This document shows positions 12,999 through 20,746 of a stretch of DNA of 22,826 nucleotides, in pieces. The DNA comes from a virus, in the IMG/VR virus record IMGVR_UViG_3300037235_000236, positions 1 to 22,826 of that record. One strand, written 5' to 3'. Below the pieces are notes generated by a model. It searched no databases, was not told the DNA's origin, and was given only the letters and a program-made list of their open reading frames with translations. Every line of letters begins with the position of its first letter. The stretch's first letter is position 1. Made by a program: the position numbers and the translations under genes.

Positions 12999-15900
12999 GC
13001 GGCCCCGCTCAACAGCTCGAGGCGCCTGAAGCCGGCCTGAAGTTGGCTGGTGTCGGCCTCGGCCACGTGCATCTCCAGGGTGTAGTTGCCGCCGCCGGCG
13101 TAGGCCCCGCCGAGCTCGCCAGCCATGGCGCTGCCCACGGCGCCGAAGTCGTAGACCCGGGCGCCAATGCCGGCGTTGGCCGCCTCGGCCATGTTCTCAG
13201 CCGCCGCCACCACCAGCGGGGTGGCCCGGACGATGCCCTCGGCCAGCTGGGTAGCGATCGAGATGCCCGAGTACACGGGCTGGCCCTTGCCGGCGAAGGG
13301 GCTGGTCGGGTCCTTGGGGGGCGAGAAGGGGAGGAGCCGCTTGAGCCCGTCGAGCAGGCCCTTCATCTTGTTCATGATCCAGCCGCGCATGGCCTCGATG
13401 CCGTCCCACAGGCCCCGGATCACGTTCTTGCCCGCGTTGACCAGCCAGGCCCGGGCGTTGCCGATGGAATTCCACACCCACGGCCCGATCTTGATGGTGC
13501 CCTGGAGCCAGCCCTTCATGGAGCTGATCCCGTTCCACAGGCCTCGGATGATGTCCTGGCCCTTGCCCCGCAGCCAGCCCTGGGCGTCCCCGATGGCCCC
13601 GGTCACCCAGCCCCCGATCTTGCGGACGATGTCGCCCACCCACCCGCTGGCGGCCCGCATCCCGTTGGTGAGCCCGCCGATCACCTTGCGCCCGGACTCG
13701 AGGAGCAGGCCCCCGGCGTCCCCGAGGGCGCCCTTTATCTTGCCGGGCAACGTCTTGGCCACATCGGTGACCCACTTGGAGGCGTCCCGCATGCCGTTGG
13801 AGAGCCCTCCCAGCATCTGGCTGCCCATCTCGGTGAGGGAGCCCTTCAGGCCTCCGAGGGCGCCGGTGATCTGGGCCGGCAGGTCCTTCAGCTTGTTGGC
13901 CAGCTGGCCCCCGAGCCCGGAGATGGAGCTCGTCACGCTGCCCAGCGCGCCCCCGACCGTGTCCTTGACCTTGTCGGCCATGTCGCCCAGGGCGCCTACC
14001 ATGCGGCCGGGCAGGCCCTTCACCGTGTCGACGACGTCGTCCATGGCCCGCTTGACTTGGCCGGGCAGCTTCTCCAGGCCCGAGAGGTCCGGGACGATCT
14101 GCTTGCCGAGGTCGCCCAGGGCGCCGATCATCTGGCCGGGGAGCTTCTTGAAGAAGTCGATGGCGTCGGAGCCGATGTCGCTCAACTTGCCGGTCAGGGA
14201 CTTGAAGGCGTCCCGGGCCCACGAGATAAGCCTTTGGCCGAGGTCGAGCGCTGAGGTTACGCGTTGTATGAGCTTGGCCGGGAGGGCGGCGAACCAGTCG
14301 AGGGTGGCCTTGGCCACTTTGCCGAGGTTCCCGGCCACGAAGCCCCACGCCGCACTGACCTTGTCGAGGATCTTCTGGCCCAGCCCGGCGATGCCCCCGG
14401 CGAACTTCTCGGGGAGGGCGGCGAACCAGCTGATCACCTTGCTGGCGGCGCCCTCGATGCCGCCCGAGACCACGTCCCAGGCCGTGCGCACCCAGCCGAG
14501 GAGCTTGCCGCCGAGGTCGCCTAGGCCGGCGACGATGCGGCCGGGCAGCCCCTTGAACCACTCCACGATCTTGTCGACCACTTTGAGGATGTCGTCGCGG
14601 AAGTGCCAAATGGCGGCCAGGATCGGGCCGCCGGGCACGAAGATCGCCACCATGATCGTGGCGATCAGCTCCCAGTGGTCTTTGATCCAGTCGATTACCC
14701 CGGAAATGGCGCCCTTGATGAAGTCGAAGGCGGCCAGAAAACCGTCCTTCACCGCGTTGACCCCCGAGAGCAGGGCGTCCCACACGGTGGACGCCACCGA
14801 CTTCACGGTGTCGAAGTTCTTGACCAGGAGCACGATGGCGGCTATCACGGCCACGATGGCGATGGCCACCAGCACGAAGGGGTTGGCCGCCATGACCAGG
14901 TTCACGGCCAGCATCACCACCTTGAAGATGGCCAGGGTGGCGTTCATGACCACCTGGATCGCGTGCCAGGCCGACATGGCCACGTTGACCGCCAGGGTGG
15001 CGGCCGCCTGCACCGCCATGGCCCCGGCCACCACCCCGATCGCCACACCCAGGGCGATCATGAGCGGCTTGCACTTGGTGACCCAGCCGATGACGCTGCC
15101 GATCAGGGTGGCGAACTTGGACAGGTAGGGCGTCACGAACATGAGCGCCCCGGTGATGGCGTCGAACAGGCCCATGGCCACGGGCTCGAACGCCACCTTC
15201 ATCTGGTTCTTGAACTTGGCCATCTTCCCGCTGAAGGTGGCCGTCTCCCCGGCCGTGCTCTTGAGCGCCCCCTCGCTGTCGCCCAGCGCCCCGACCAGCT
15301 CCTCCATGGAGATGGTCCCGGCCCGGATGGCCTCGGCTAGTTGGGGGCCGGCCTTGCCCCCGAAGACGGAGATGGCCTCCTGGTTGGCCTGGGCGGCGTC
15401 CCCGGTGTTCTTGATCGACTCCACGGTCTCGGCCAGGAACTCGGCCGGGCTCTGCTCCTGCATGTGCTTGAAGGCGTCGTTCATCTCCTCGTAGTTCTTG
15501 ATGGCGTCTTCGAGGTTTTTCTTGTTCTCCGGGCTAGGTTTTTTGTCCTGGAGGGCTTGGAACTTCTCGATCTGCTTGCCCGCGTTGTCGACCGCCTTGC
15601 CCTGCCGCTCGACCATCTTCTGCTGGTTCTTCAGGGCGGCGTTGAGGGCGGCGGTGGCCGTGGTGGTGTTCAGGCCGGCCTTGTCGAAGGTGGCCAGCAG
15701 GGCGATGGACTCGTCGAAGCTGAAGTTGAACTGGCGCATGATCGGCCCCGACTTCTCCGCTGCGGCCATGAGGGCGTCGACCCCGATGCCGCTCTTGGAG
15801 CTGGCCGTGTAGAGCTTGTCCAGGTACTTGGGCATGTCGGCCGTCTCGATCTTCCAGCCGTTGAACAGGCCCGTGGCCTTCTCGATGTTCGAGTTGAGGT

Positions 15901-16396
15901 CGGTCCCGGTCACCGACGAGAGGCGCAGCATCTGCAGCGACAGGTCCTCCAGGTCTTTGCCCGTGGCGCCGGTGCGTTGGGAGACGCTGGCCACCGCGCT
16001 CGAGATGTCCTCGAAGCTGGCCCCGGTCTGGGTGGCCACGTTCTTGAAGCTGCCCTTCAGGGCGTCGAGGTCCTTGCCCGTGGCCCCCGTTTGCTTCTGA
16101 ATTCCCTTGTAGGTCTTGTCGAAATCGGACCCCAGGTTGAACAGGGCCACGCCGGCGGCGGCCGCCCCGCCCACGATCCCGGCCGTTAGTGGTGAAAGCA
16201 CCCCGCCGCCCTTGCCCACCGAGGACGTGACTTTGCCCAGGGCGCCTTGGATGTTGCCGCCGAGGAGGTCGCCCAGGGCGCCGCCGAGTTTGCTGAAGGT
16301 CCCCTTCAGGTCGGAGCCGAGCCCACCGAGGGACTTCTTCAGCCCCTCGGTGTCGGGCAGGAGGGCGACGACGCCCTTGATGATGGGGTCGGCCAC
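12995..16396 (-). CDS. Tape measure protein, 1133 aa
   Basis: Sets tail length and is ejected during infection. GTG 16396 has GGGAGG six bases upstream. The N-terminal part (about 85-260) matches the phage minor tail (TP901 tape-measure) domain: SVSQRTGATGKDLEDL, SKSGIGVDALMAAAEKSG and GLNTTTATAALNAALKNQ. A helical charged section (255-330) follows, then a hydrophobic block with several membrane-like helices (about 443-525 and 575-596). Residues 615-1003 are a tandem repeat with a 44-residue period. The C-terminus has the familiar FSPPKDPTSPFAGKG. At about 1.5 angstrom per residue the tail would be near 170 nm, an inference from the usual rule. No peptidase or lysozyme motif was recognised inside it. 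Confidence 0.95.
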   Translation of the reverse strand: MADPIIKGVVALLPDTEGLKKSLGGLGSDLKGTFSKLGGALGDLLGGNIQGALGKVTSSVGKGGGVLSPLTAGIVGGAAAAGVALFNLGSDFDKTYKGIQKQTGATGKDLDALKGSFKNVATQTGASFEDISSAVASVSQRTGATGKDLEDLSLQMLRLSSVTGTDLNSNIEKATGLFNGWKIETADMPKYLDKLYTASSKSGIGVDALMAAAEKSGPIMRQFNFSFDESIALLATFDKAGLNTTTATAALNAALKNQQKMVERQGKAVDNAGKQIEKFQALQDKKPSPENKKNLEDAIKNYEEMNDAFKHMQEQSPAEFLAETVESIKNTGDAAQANQEAISVFGGKAGPQLAEAIRAGTISMEELVGALGDSEGALKSTAGETATFSGKMAKFKNQMKVAFEPVAMGLFDAITGALMFVTPYLSKFATLIGSVIGWVTKCKPLMIALGVAIGVVAGAMAVQAAATLAVNVAMSAWHAIQVVMNATLAIFKVVMLAVNLVMAANPFVLVAIAIVAVIAAIVLLVKNFDTVKSVASTVWDALLSGVNAVKDGFLAAFDFIKGAISGVIDWIKDHWELIATIMVAIFVPGGPILAAIWHFRDDILKVVDKIVEWFKGLPGRIVAGLGDLGGKLLGWVRTAWDVVSGGIEGAASKVISWFAALPEKFAGGIAGLGQKILDKVSAAWGFVAGNLGKVAKATLDWFAALPAKLIQRVTSALDLGQRLISWARDAFKSLTGKLSDIGSDAIDFFKKLPGQMIGALGDLGKQIVPDLSGLEKLPGQVKRAMDDVVDTVKGLPGRMVGALGDMADKVKDTVGGALGSVTSSISGLGGQLANKLKDLPAQITGALGGLKGSLTEMGSQMLGGLSNGMRDASKWVTDVAKTLPGKIKGALGDAGGLLLESGRKVIGGLTNGMRAASGWVGDIVRKIGGWVTGAIGDAQGWLRGKGQDIIRGLWNGISSMKGWLQGTIKIGPWVWNSIGNARAWLVNAGKNVIRGLWDGIEAMRGWIMNKMKGLLDGLKRLLPFSPPKDPTSPFAGKGQPVYSGISIATQLAEGIVRATPLVVAAAENMAEAANAGIGARVYDFGAVGSAMAGELGGAYAGGGNYTLEMHVAEADTSQLQAGFRRLELLSGAA
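13390..14550 (-). repeat. 132-base (44-codon) periodic repeat in the tape measure gene
   Basis: LP-centred motifs (for example FKGLPGRIVAGLGD, FAALPEKF, LPGKIKGALGD) start at residues 617, 661, 705, 752, 795, 839 and 883, spacings of 44, 44, 47, 43, 44 and 44. A GL.NGM..AS.WV motif recurs at 865, 909, 953 and 996. Aromatic residues keep similar phases. The units are diverged, so this is old duplication, not recent slippage. Confidence 0.8.
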
Positions 16397-16397
16397 C

Positions 16398-16721
16398 TCA
16401 GCCCTCCCGGCCCGTCATGTCGATGAGCTCGCCGATCGCCACCCGTCGGCGGCGGGGCGAATCATATGTTTCGGGGGCGTCCCGCCAGGGCCGGGGCAGC
16501 CGCAGCGGGCGGGGCGGCGTGCTGCCCTTCTTGGAGTTGACCTGGAGCGTGAGGCGCCACAGGGCGTGGACCATCTCGGCCGTGACCGCCTGGACCTCAA
16601 GCGCCCACAGCGCGGCCGTGCGCTCGCGCTGGGCTAGCTCCCACATGCGCTCCATGAGCTCGTCGTCGCACTCGAGCAGGGCGCCGGGAGCCAGCCTCAG
16701 GGCCACGGCCACCTCGGCCAC
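16398..16721 (-). CDS. Tail assembly chaperone, second frame (GT-like)
   Basis: This 107-aa frame starts at GTG 16721, overlapping the previous TAG by one base (TAGTG). It has helical sequence (LLECDDELMERMWELAQRER, then ALWALEVQAVTAEMVHALW) and a basic proline-rich end. A frame just before the tape measure that overlaps the preceding small gene is the hallmark of the tail assembly chaperone pair, lambda gpG/gpT type. Normally the second frame is made as a fusion by programmed -1 frameshifting. It lies in the -1 frame of its partner, open back to about 16780, but I find no canonical slippery heptamer. Separate initiation at GTG 16721 is therefore also possible. Confidence 0.7.
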   Translation of the reverse strand: MAEVAVALRLAPGALLECDDELMERMWELAQRERTAALWALEVQAVTAEMVHALWRLTLQVNSKKGSTPPRPLRLPRPWRDAPETYDSPRRRRVAIGELIDMTGREG

Positions 16722-17014
16722 TACTCCGGCGCTGGCGGTTCGGTAGGGTGCGTGCCGTTGGAGCTGGGCGGCTCGGCCTCCTCAGCGGCGAAGTGGACCG
16801 AGTCGAACCATTCCTCGAGCACGGGGTCGGACGGGGGCCAGCTCTGCTCGTGGGCCAGGTAGTAGGCCATGGTGGCGGCGTCGGCGATCGACCCCGTCTC
16901 GTAGGTCCGCTTGAAGCGCCGTTCGAACTTGATCATGGTGCTCTTCAGCACGGGCAGGCGCGTGACTGTGCCCTCCTCGTCGGTCAGGACGAGGATCGAC
17001 TCTGCGATCGCCAC
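16721..17014 (-). CDS. Tail assembly chaperone, first frame (G-like)
   Basis: This 97-aa protein starts at GTG 17014 (VAIAESILVLTDEEG), just after the major tail protein stop. It has a small alpha/beta body (LPVLKSTMIKFERRFKRTYE, then ADAATMAYYLAHEQSWP, VLEEWFDSV) and an acidic, proline-rich end. Size, order and the overlapping partner fit the G protein of siphophages, which keeps the tape measure soluble until tail tube polymerisation. It is not expected in the mature virion. No clear Shine-Dalgarno site precedes the GTG, so coupling to the upstream gene is likely. Confidence 0.75.
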   Translation of the reverse strand: MAIAESILVLTDEEGTVTRLPVLKSTMIKFERRFKRTYETGSIADAATMAYYLAHEQSWPPSDPVLEEWFDSVHFAAEEAEPPSSNGTHPTEPPAPE

Positions 17015-17019
17015 GGCGG

Positions 17020-17883
17020 CTACGCGTAGGTGAAGCCGTTGGGCAGCGTGCCCGGGGCCAGAGCGCCCGGGTTGGTCACCTCGACAGCGACGGAGCCCGT
17101 GCCGGCCGGCACCGTGCAGGTGGCCGCGGTGGCACTGGTGCGCACCACGTTCGTGGCGCTGGCGGAGCCGAAACGGACGGTCATGTTGGCAGCGAAGTTG
17201 GTGCCGGCCAGGGCCACCGGGTCGCCGGGGTCGCCGGTGTCGGGCGTCACCGACGTGATCGTGGGGTTGGGCGGCGGCGCCGCGCCCCCGTCGGTTTCGC
17301 CCAGCATGGCGGCGTTGGCCTGCCACCAGAAGGTGTTGGGCTCGGCCGCCAGCACCGTGAAGGTGAGGGGGAACACCAGGCCGGCCGTGTTGACGAGCGT
17401 GAACTCGACCGCCTCGGAGACCATGGTGCGCCGGCCAAAGAAGCGGGCTTTCTTGGCCCCGTCCTCGAACTCGACCGAGACCATGCGCTCGTCGATGAAC
17501 GAGCTCGGCGCCGGCTCGAACTCGAAGCCGTCCTGGGCGTTGCCCGACCACTCGCCGCCACCCAGGGCCAGCCTCAGGTTCTCTTTGTTGAACTGGCGCA
17601 GCGACCCGGCCACCGTCTTGGGCCGGCCGGTGGTGAGCATGCGCACGGGGTCGAGGGACTGGCTGGTCATCAGGGTGTCGGTGTCCAGGCCGAACGAGAA
17701 CGTGATGCCGTCCTCGGTGGTGTAGCCGAGGTCGTACCAGTCGGTGCCGTACTCGGTGTCGATGCCGGTGGGCGGCAGGGTGCCGGTCGGGGCCACCAGC
17801 AGGCGCTGGAAACCGGCGACCACCACCTCCTCGCCGGATAGGCCGCCGGTGGCGGCGCGGGGGGCAGCTTCGGTGACAGTCAT
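17020..17883 (-). CDS. Major tail protein with C-terminal Ig-like (IPT/TIG) domain
   Basis: Forms the tail tube. This 287-aa protein starts at ATG 17883 with AAGGAG six bases upstream, one of the strongest sites in the window, fitting high expression. The tube domain covers about 15-190, with YGTDWYDLGYTTEDGITF and a beta-strand-rich core. After a Gly/Pro linker (199-207), residues 207-287 form a complete IPT/TIG-like domain (PTITSVTPDTGDPGDPVAL to NPGALAPGTLPNGFTYA). Ig-like domains appended to tube proteins project from the tail surface and are thought to help weak contact with the host. Another IPT/TIG domain ends the tail fibre. Position between terminator and chaperones supports the call. 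Confidence 0.92.
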   Translation of the reverse strand: MTVTEAAPRAATGGLSGEEVVVAGFQRLLVAPTGTLPPTGIDTEYGTDWYDLGYTTEDGITFSFGLDTDTLMTSQSLDPVRMLTTGRPKTVAGSLRQFNKENLRLALGGGEWSGNAQDGFEFEPAPSSFIDERMVSVEFEDGAKKARFFGRRTMVSEAVEFTLVNTAGLVFPLTFTVLAAEPNTFWWQANAAMLGETDGGAAPPPNPTITSVTPDTGDPGDPVALAGTNFAANMTVRFGSASATNVVRTSATAATCTVPAGTGSVAVEVTNPGALAPGTLPNGFTYA

Positions 17884-17893
17884 AAGGGGCTCC

Positions 17894-18352
17894 TTATGGG
17901 TTGAGACCGGCCGGGGCGGCCGGCCGGCGGGTGGCCCGAGCGGGTCGCTCGGGGTGCAGAAAAACGCTCATGTCGAAACGGAAGTGCGGCTTGGCCGGCT
18001 CGTAGCTGTTGTCCGGGGAGTCGTGGAGCATGCCGAAGCGGACCTTGCTGGCCACGGCGAAGTTGTCCTGGACGAAGCGGGCGGCGGCGAGGGCCCGCAT
18101 GAGCCGGGCCAGGTGCGAGGCCTCGGCCTTGCGGTCGGCCCAGATGTCGACCTGGCACCAGGCCTCGTCGAGCACCAGGGGCTCGGTGATGATGGGCCAC
18201 CCGCCCCAGCGCACCACCCGCGCCGCCGGCCATGCGGGTTTGGCCGGCAGCGCGGTGTAGATGCGGTCCTCGAGCAGGTCGGCCAGCTCGGGCTGGGCGC
18301 GGAAGAACTCGACCACCAGGGGCTCGGCGTCGGGGATGACGGCCAGGCTCAT
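17894..18352 (-). CDS. Tail terminator protein
   Basis: This 152-aa protein starts at ATG 18352, overlapping the previous stop as ATGA. The order (portal-side connectors, this gene, major tail protein) and the alpha/beta layout fit the siphovirus tail terminator (lambda gpU / SPP1 gp17 type), the hexamer that caps the tube and joins it to the head. Visible features include EPLVVEFFRAQPELADLLED at the N-terminus, a strand pair around EPLVLDEAWCQVDIWADRKAEA, and a helix ASHLARLMRALAAARF. The last 20 residues are Ala/Pro/Arg-rich and probably disordered. The call rests on synteny more than motifs. Confidence 0.72.
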   Translation of the reverse strand: MSLAVIPDAEPLVVEFFRAQPELADLLEDRIYTALPAKPAWPAARVVRWGGWPIITEPLVLDEAWCQVDIWADRKAEASHLARLMRALAAARFVQDNFAVASKVRFGMLHDSPDNSYEPAKPHFRFDMSVFLHPERPARATRRPAAPAGLNP

Positions 18353-18669
18353 CCGTCGTACCTCCCGCCGGTGATGGCCATGTAGGCGTTGGAGAGCACC
18401 CGGTAGGGCTGGTTGTGCGCCGAGCCGTACTCGACGATGTGCCAGATGGGGCTGTCGGAGCCGAAGCCGCCCTGGAGCACGCCGTCGTCGTTCGGCGCCG
18501 GCTCGAGCGCCTGGAGGGTGTCGCGGTAGGTGCCCGTGCGCACTGGGGCCAGCGAGTAGGCGGCCTCGTAGCCGCGCTGGCCCGCTTGGCGCAGCAGGTC
18601 GGCCAGGGCCGGGTCCCGGCCGAGCTCGGCCAGCCCCTTGTCGTCGACCTGCCAGCTCTTGAGGGCCAC
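18349..18669 (-). CDS. HK97 gp10-like head-tail connector / tail completion protein
   Basis: This 106-aa protein starts at GTG 18669, overlapping the preceding TAG by one base. The central motif AYSLAPVRTGTYRDTLQ is characteristic of HK97 gp10-like neck proteins, whose APvdTG-L core is easily recognised. The C-terminus IWHIVEYGSAHNQPYRVLSNAY matches the conserved EyGt-hxpa end of the same family. It would act at the neck, between stopper and tail terminator. Overlaps of 1 and 4 bases with its neighbours show tight coupling. Confidence 0.85.
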   Translation of the reverse strand: MALKSWQVDDKGLAELGRDPALADLLRQAGQRGYEAAYSLAPVRTGTYRDTLQALEPAPNDDGVLQGGFGSDSPIWHIVEYGSAHNQPYRVLSNAYMAITGGRYDG

Positions 18670-18995
18670 TACTGGGCTCGCCTCACGATGGCCTCCACGT
18701 GGTGAGCGCGGCCCCGGAAGTCGCCCACGGCCCGGCCCTCGCCGATCGCCTCGAGCGCCATGTCGTCGACGAGCACCCGGTCCTGGTGGCCGAGCTCGGT
18801 GCCGGGCGGGAGGTACAGGTTCCAGCTGCGCTGGGAGAGGTCCTGGTTCATGGTGTCCTCCCGCGCCCACTGGGGCTGCAGGTTGCAGCGCACGGTGGAC
18901 TTGCCCACCAGCTGGCGCTGGCCGTCGACGTCGGCCGGGTCGGGGGCGTAGTGCTCGATGGTGGCCTGCTGGGGGAAGGCCCGGACCGGTGGCAT
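18669..18995 (-). CDS. Head-tail stopper protein
   Basis: This 108-aa protein starts at ATG 18995, adjacent to the previous TGA. It is a beta-barrel-like sequence: TIEHYAPDPADVDGQRQLVG, then STVRCNLQPQW, SWNLYLPPGTELGHQDRVLVD and VEAIVRRAQ. The VRCNLQP and DRVLVDD pattern fits the phage head-tail joining family (SPP1 gp16 type), which plugs the filled capsid and docks the tail. Its place after the adaptor and before the gp10-like connector agrees. No odd features. Confidence 0.8.
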   Translation of the reverse strand: MPPVRAFPQQATIEHYAPDPADVDGQRQLVGKSTVRCNLQPQWAREDTMNQDLSQRSWNLYLPPGTELGHQDRVLVDDMALEAIGEGRAVGDFRGRAHHVEAIVRRAQ

Positions 18996-19454
18996 TCAGG
19001 ACCACAGGGGGATCGACCCCGGCCAGTCGGGCCAGCGGAACACGGGCGTCGTGGGCGGGCCCACGAACGCGCTCATGGACCCGCGGCGGTAGCCGGCGGA
19101 CCGCAGGGCTTTCTGCTCCGCCTCGGTCAGCGCCCCCGGCCCCACGGCTTGCTCGGAGCCGGCCGGGTTGCTGTAGGTCTCGCTCATGGCCCCGGTCTGC
19201 AGGGAGCGCAGCCCGTCCGGGTTGGCCCCCTGGCTGACCACGAAGCCGGCCACCTTGGCGGCCACGATGCCCACCAGGTCGTCGGGGACGGGCGCCGGGA
19301 AGACCTGGTGGCAGAAGCGGCGCACGGCGGCCGAGGCCATGTCGATCAGGCGCATGACCCGGTCGGCGTCCTCGTCCGCGATGGGGCCGCCGATGGCCTC
19401 CACGTCCTCGATCGAGCACAGGGGTGGCAGCGGGGCCAGGGCGAAGTCGGTCAC
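18996..19454 (-). CDS. Head-tail adaptor protein
   Basis: This 152-aa protein starts at GTG 19454, overlapping the previous TGA as GTGA. A helical N-terminal half (SIEDVEAIGGPIADEDADR, then LIDMASAAVRRFCHQVFP, DDLVGIVAAKVAGFVVS) is typical of adaptors of the HK97 gp6 / SPP1 gp15 group that bind under the portal. The C-terminal half (GAMSETYSNPAG, then LTEAEQKALRSAGYRRGSMSA) matches the conserved end seen in actinobacteriophage adaptors. A ring-forming role at the portal is inferred from family and order. Confidence 0.83.
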   Translation of the reverse strand: MTDFALAPLPPLCSIEDVEAIGGPIADEDADRVMRLIDMASAAVRRFCHQVFPAPVPDDLVGIVAAKVAGFVVSQGANPDGLRSLQTGAMSETYSNPAGSEQAVGPGALTEAEQKALRSAGYRRGSMSAFVGPPTTPVFRWPDWPGSIPLWS

Positions 19455-19750
19455 TCCTCCTCGGGCTCCTCGGGGTCGGGTTCCTCGGGCTCCTCGGGGT
19501 CGGGCGGCGGCCCGGGGTCGGTGCCGCCGTCGGGCGCCCCGGGGCGGACGGTGAACATCCGGGTGCGCGTTGGCCCCCAGTTGCGCCCCATGGCGTCCCG
19601 GAAGGCGGTGGTGATGGCGTACGTGCCGGCGTGGCGGTAGAGGTGGTCCACGGCCAGCTCGGGCGGGGGCGAGACCGTCAGGTTGATGACCTGGGGCGCG
19701 CTCATATCGCCCCAGTTGATGTTCACCCGGCCCAGTGGGGGCAGCGCCAC
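19451..19750 (-). CDS. PKD-domain protein, probable capsid decoration
   Basis: This 99-aa protein starts at GTG 19750, directly after the major capsid TAA. Residues 7-69 resemble a PKD (Ig-like) domain: RVNINWGDMSAP corresponds to the usual strand plus WGDGS, VDHLYRHAGTYAITTAF to the H.Y..pGtY.v core, and TRMFTV to the last strand. The tail (70-99) is Pro/Glu/Asp-rich and coded by a 24-base tandem repeat. A one-domain PKD protein between major capsid and adaptor genes is best explained as a decoration protein on the capsid surface. A neck-associated role is the alternative. No signal peptide is present. Confidence 0.72.
   Translation of the reverse strand: MALPPLGRVNINWGDMSAPQVINLTVSPPPELAVDHLYRHAGTYAITTAFRDAMGRNWGPTRTRMFTVRPGAPDGGTDPGPPPDPEEPEEPDPEEPEEE
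19458..19504 (-). repeat. 24-base tandem repeat at the end of the PKD gene
   Basis: Two identical 23-base blocks (19458-19480 and 19482-19504) repeat with a 24-base period and encode the acidic PDPEEPEE tail. The repeat ends against the GTGA overlap with the next gene. Copy number may vary among relatives. Confidence 0.8.
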
Positions 19751-20746
19751 TTACTTGACCGTGTTGGTCGCCGTCTTGGTGCCCTGGCCGCTCACCGTGG
19801 ACTCGGTCGCTTGCATGGAGCTGGCGGCGGGTACTTTCACGGCGGCGAAGGGGTCGCCCAGGCCTTGGGTGCCGTCGGGCTTGTTGAGCACCGGTCGGCC
19901 GATCACGGCGCCCACGCGCATGTAAACGCGCATGATGGCGACGTCGTCTTGGAACGCCGACACGGTCACGGCCCCGGTGGTCGGGTTGCGGATCACGCCG
20001 TCGGTCGAGATGTCGAAGCGCATGTCCTCCCGGAGGCCCACGATCAGGCACGTCCAGTCGCCGGCGATGAGGTCGGCGGCGCCGGCGGGCGTAAAGCCGA
20101 TCCGGCTGTAGGCCAGGGGCGAACCGAACATGGTTGCCGGCGCCCCCGGCTCGGACGGCGCCCACACCAAGAACTCACCGGTGGCGGTGCGCACGCCTCG
20201 GAAGGCCCCGCGCACCGTGGTCCGGGCGCCGAAGCCGGTCACGTCCAGGCCCGAGTTCTCGATCTTGGTCATAGCGGCCGAAACTGCGGCCACGATGTCG
20301 GGCTGGTCGGGACTGGGCTGGGCCTGGATGGGCGGGCCGGCGGCGGCGAGTACTCCACCGGTGGGGAAGCTGGGCGGCGCCCCCACGCCAGAAATGACGG
20401 CATTGTCTAGGGTTTTGGCCACCGCCTCGCCCAGACGGGGCCGCACCTCGCCCCAGATGTTGAACGCGCTGTCGTCGAGGTAGGAGCGGGGCACCGGCAT
20501 CAGGGCCGCGATCTCTTCGGCCTGGATCACCAGCGAGGACCACCGCATCTCCGTCTCGGGCTTGGCCGAGCCGGGGGCGGCGATGAAGCTGGCGGTGGGT
20601 AGGGCCGACAGGACCGGGATCTGGGTCTGGCCGGTGGTCATACGTTGCTGGGCGGCGAGCTGCAGCGTGATCGAGCTCGCTGCCGCCGACTGCAGGATCT
20701 GCCGGCCCATCTCGACGGGGATGAGTCCGGAAAAGTCAGAAGCCAA
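19751..20746 (-). CDS. Major capsid protein, HK97 fold
   Basis: This 331-aa shell protein starts at TTG 20746, chosen because a strong GGAGGT lies six bases upstream and the sequence begins MASDFSGLIPVEMGRQIL. It follows the Phage_capsid pattern: an N-terminal arm, the E-loop region (AQQRMTTGQTQIPVLS, PGSAKPETEM), the spine helix and P-domain (LGEAVAKTLDNAVISGVG), and a C-terminal part with LAYSRIGFTPAGAADLIAGD and QDDVAIMRVYMRVGAVIGRP. Length suits an HK97-type capsid with a separate scaffold and no fused delta domain. No capsid protease gene is seen between portal and capsid, although the MuF-like protein was not tested for one. Confidence 0.92.
   Translation of the reverse strand: MASDFSGLIPVEMGRQILQSAAASSITLQLAAQQRMTTGQTQIPVLSALPTASFIAAPGSAKPETEMRWSSLVIQAEEIAALMPVPRSYLDDSAFNIWGEVRPRLGEAVAKTLDNAVISGVGAPPSFPTGGVLAAAGPPIQAQPSPDQPDIVAAVSAAMTKIENSGLDVTGFGARTTVRGAFRGVRTATGEFLVWAPSEPGAPATMFGSPLAYSRIGFTPAGAADLIAGDWTCLIVGLREDMRFDISTDGVIRNPTTGAVTVSAFQDDVAIMRVYMRVGAVIGRPVLNKPDGTQGLGDPFAAVKVPAASSMQATESTVSGQGTKTATNTVK

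Noticed and set aside
13167-15128. Very long plus-strand open frame (653 codons) opposite the tape measure
   Set aside because: High GC leaves few stops; the product is Pro/Ser-rich without domains, while the minus strand encodes a coherent tape measure.
12995-16396. Lysozyme or peptidase domain inside the tape measure
   Set aside because: No catalytic motif (for example HxH or NlpC-type Cys/His) was recognised; the C-terminal half is repeats.
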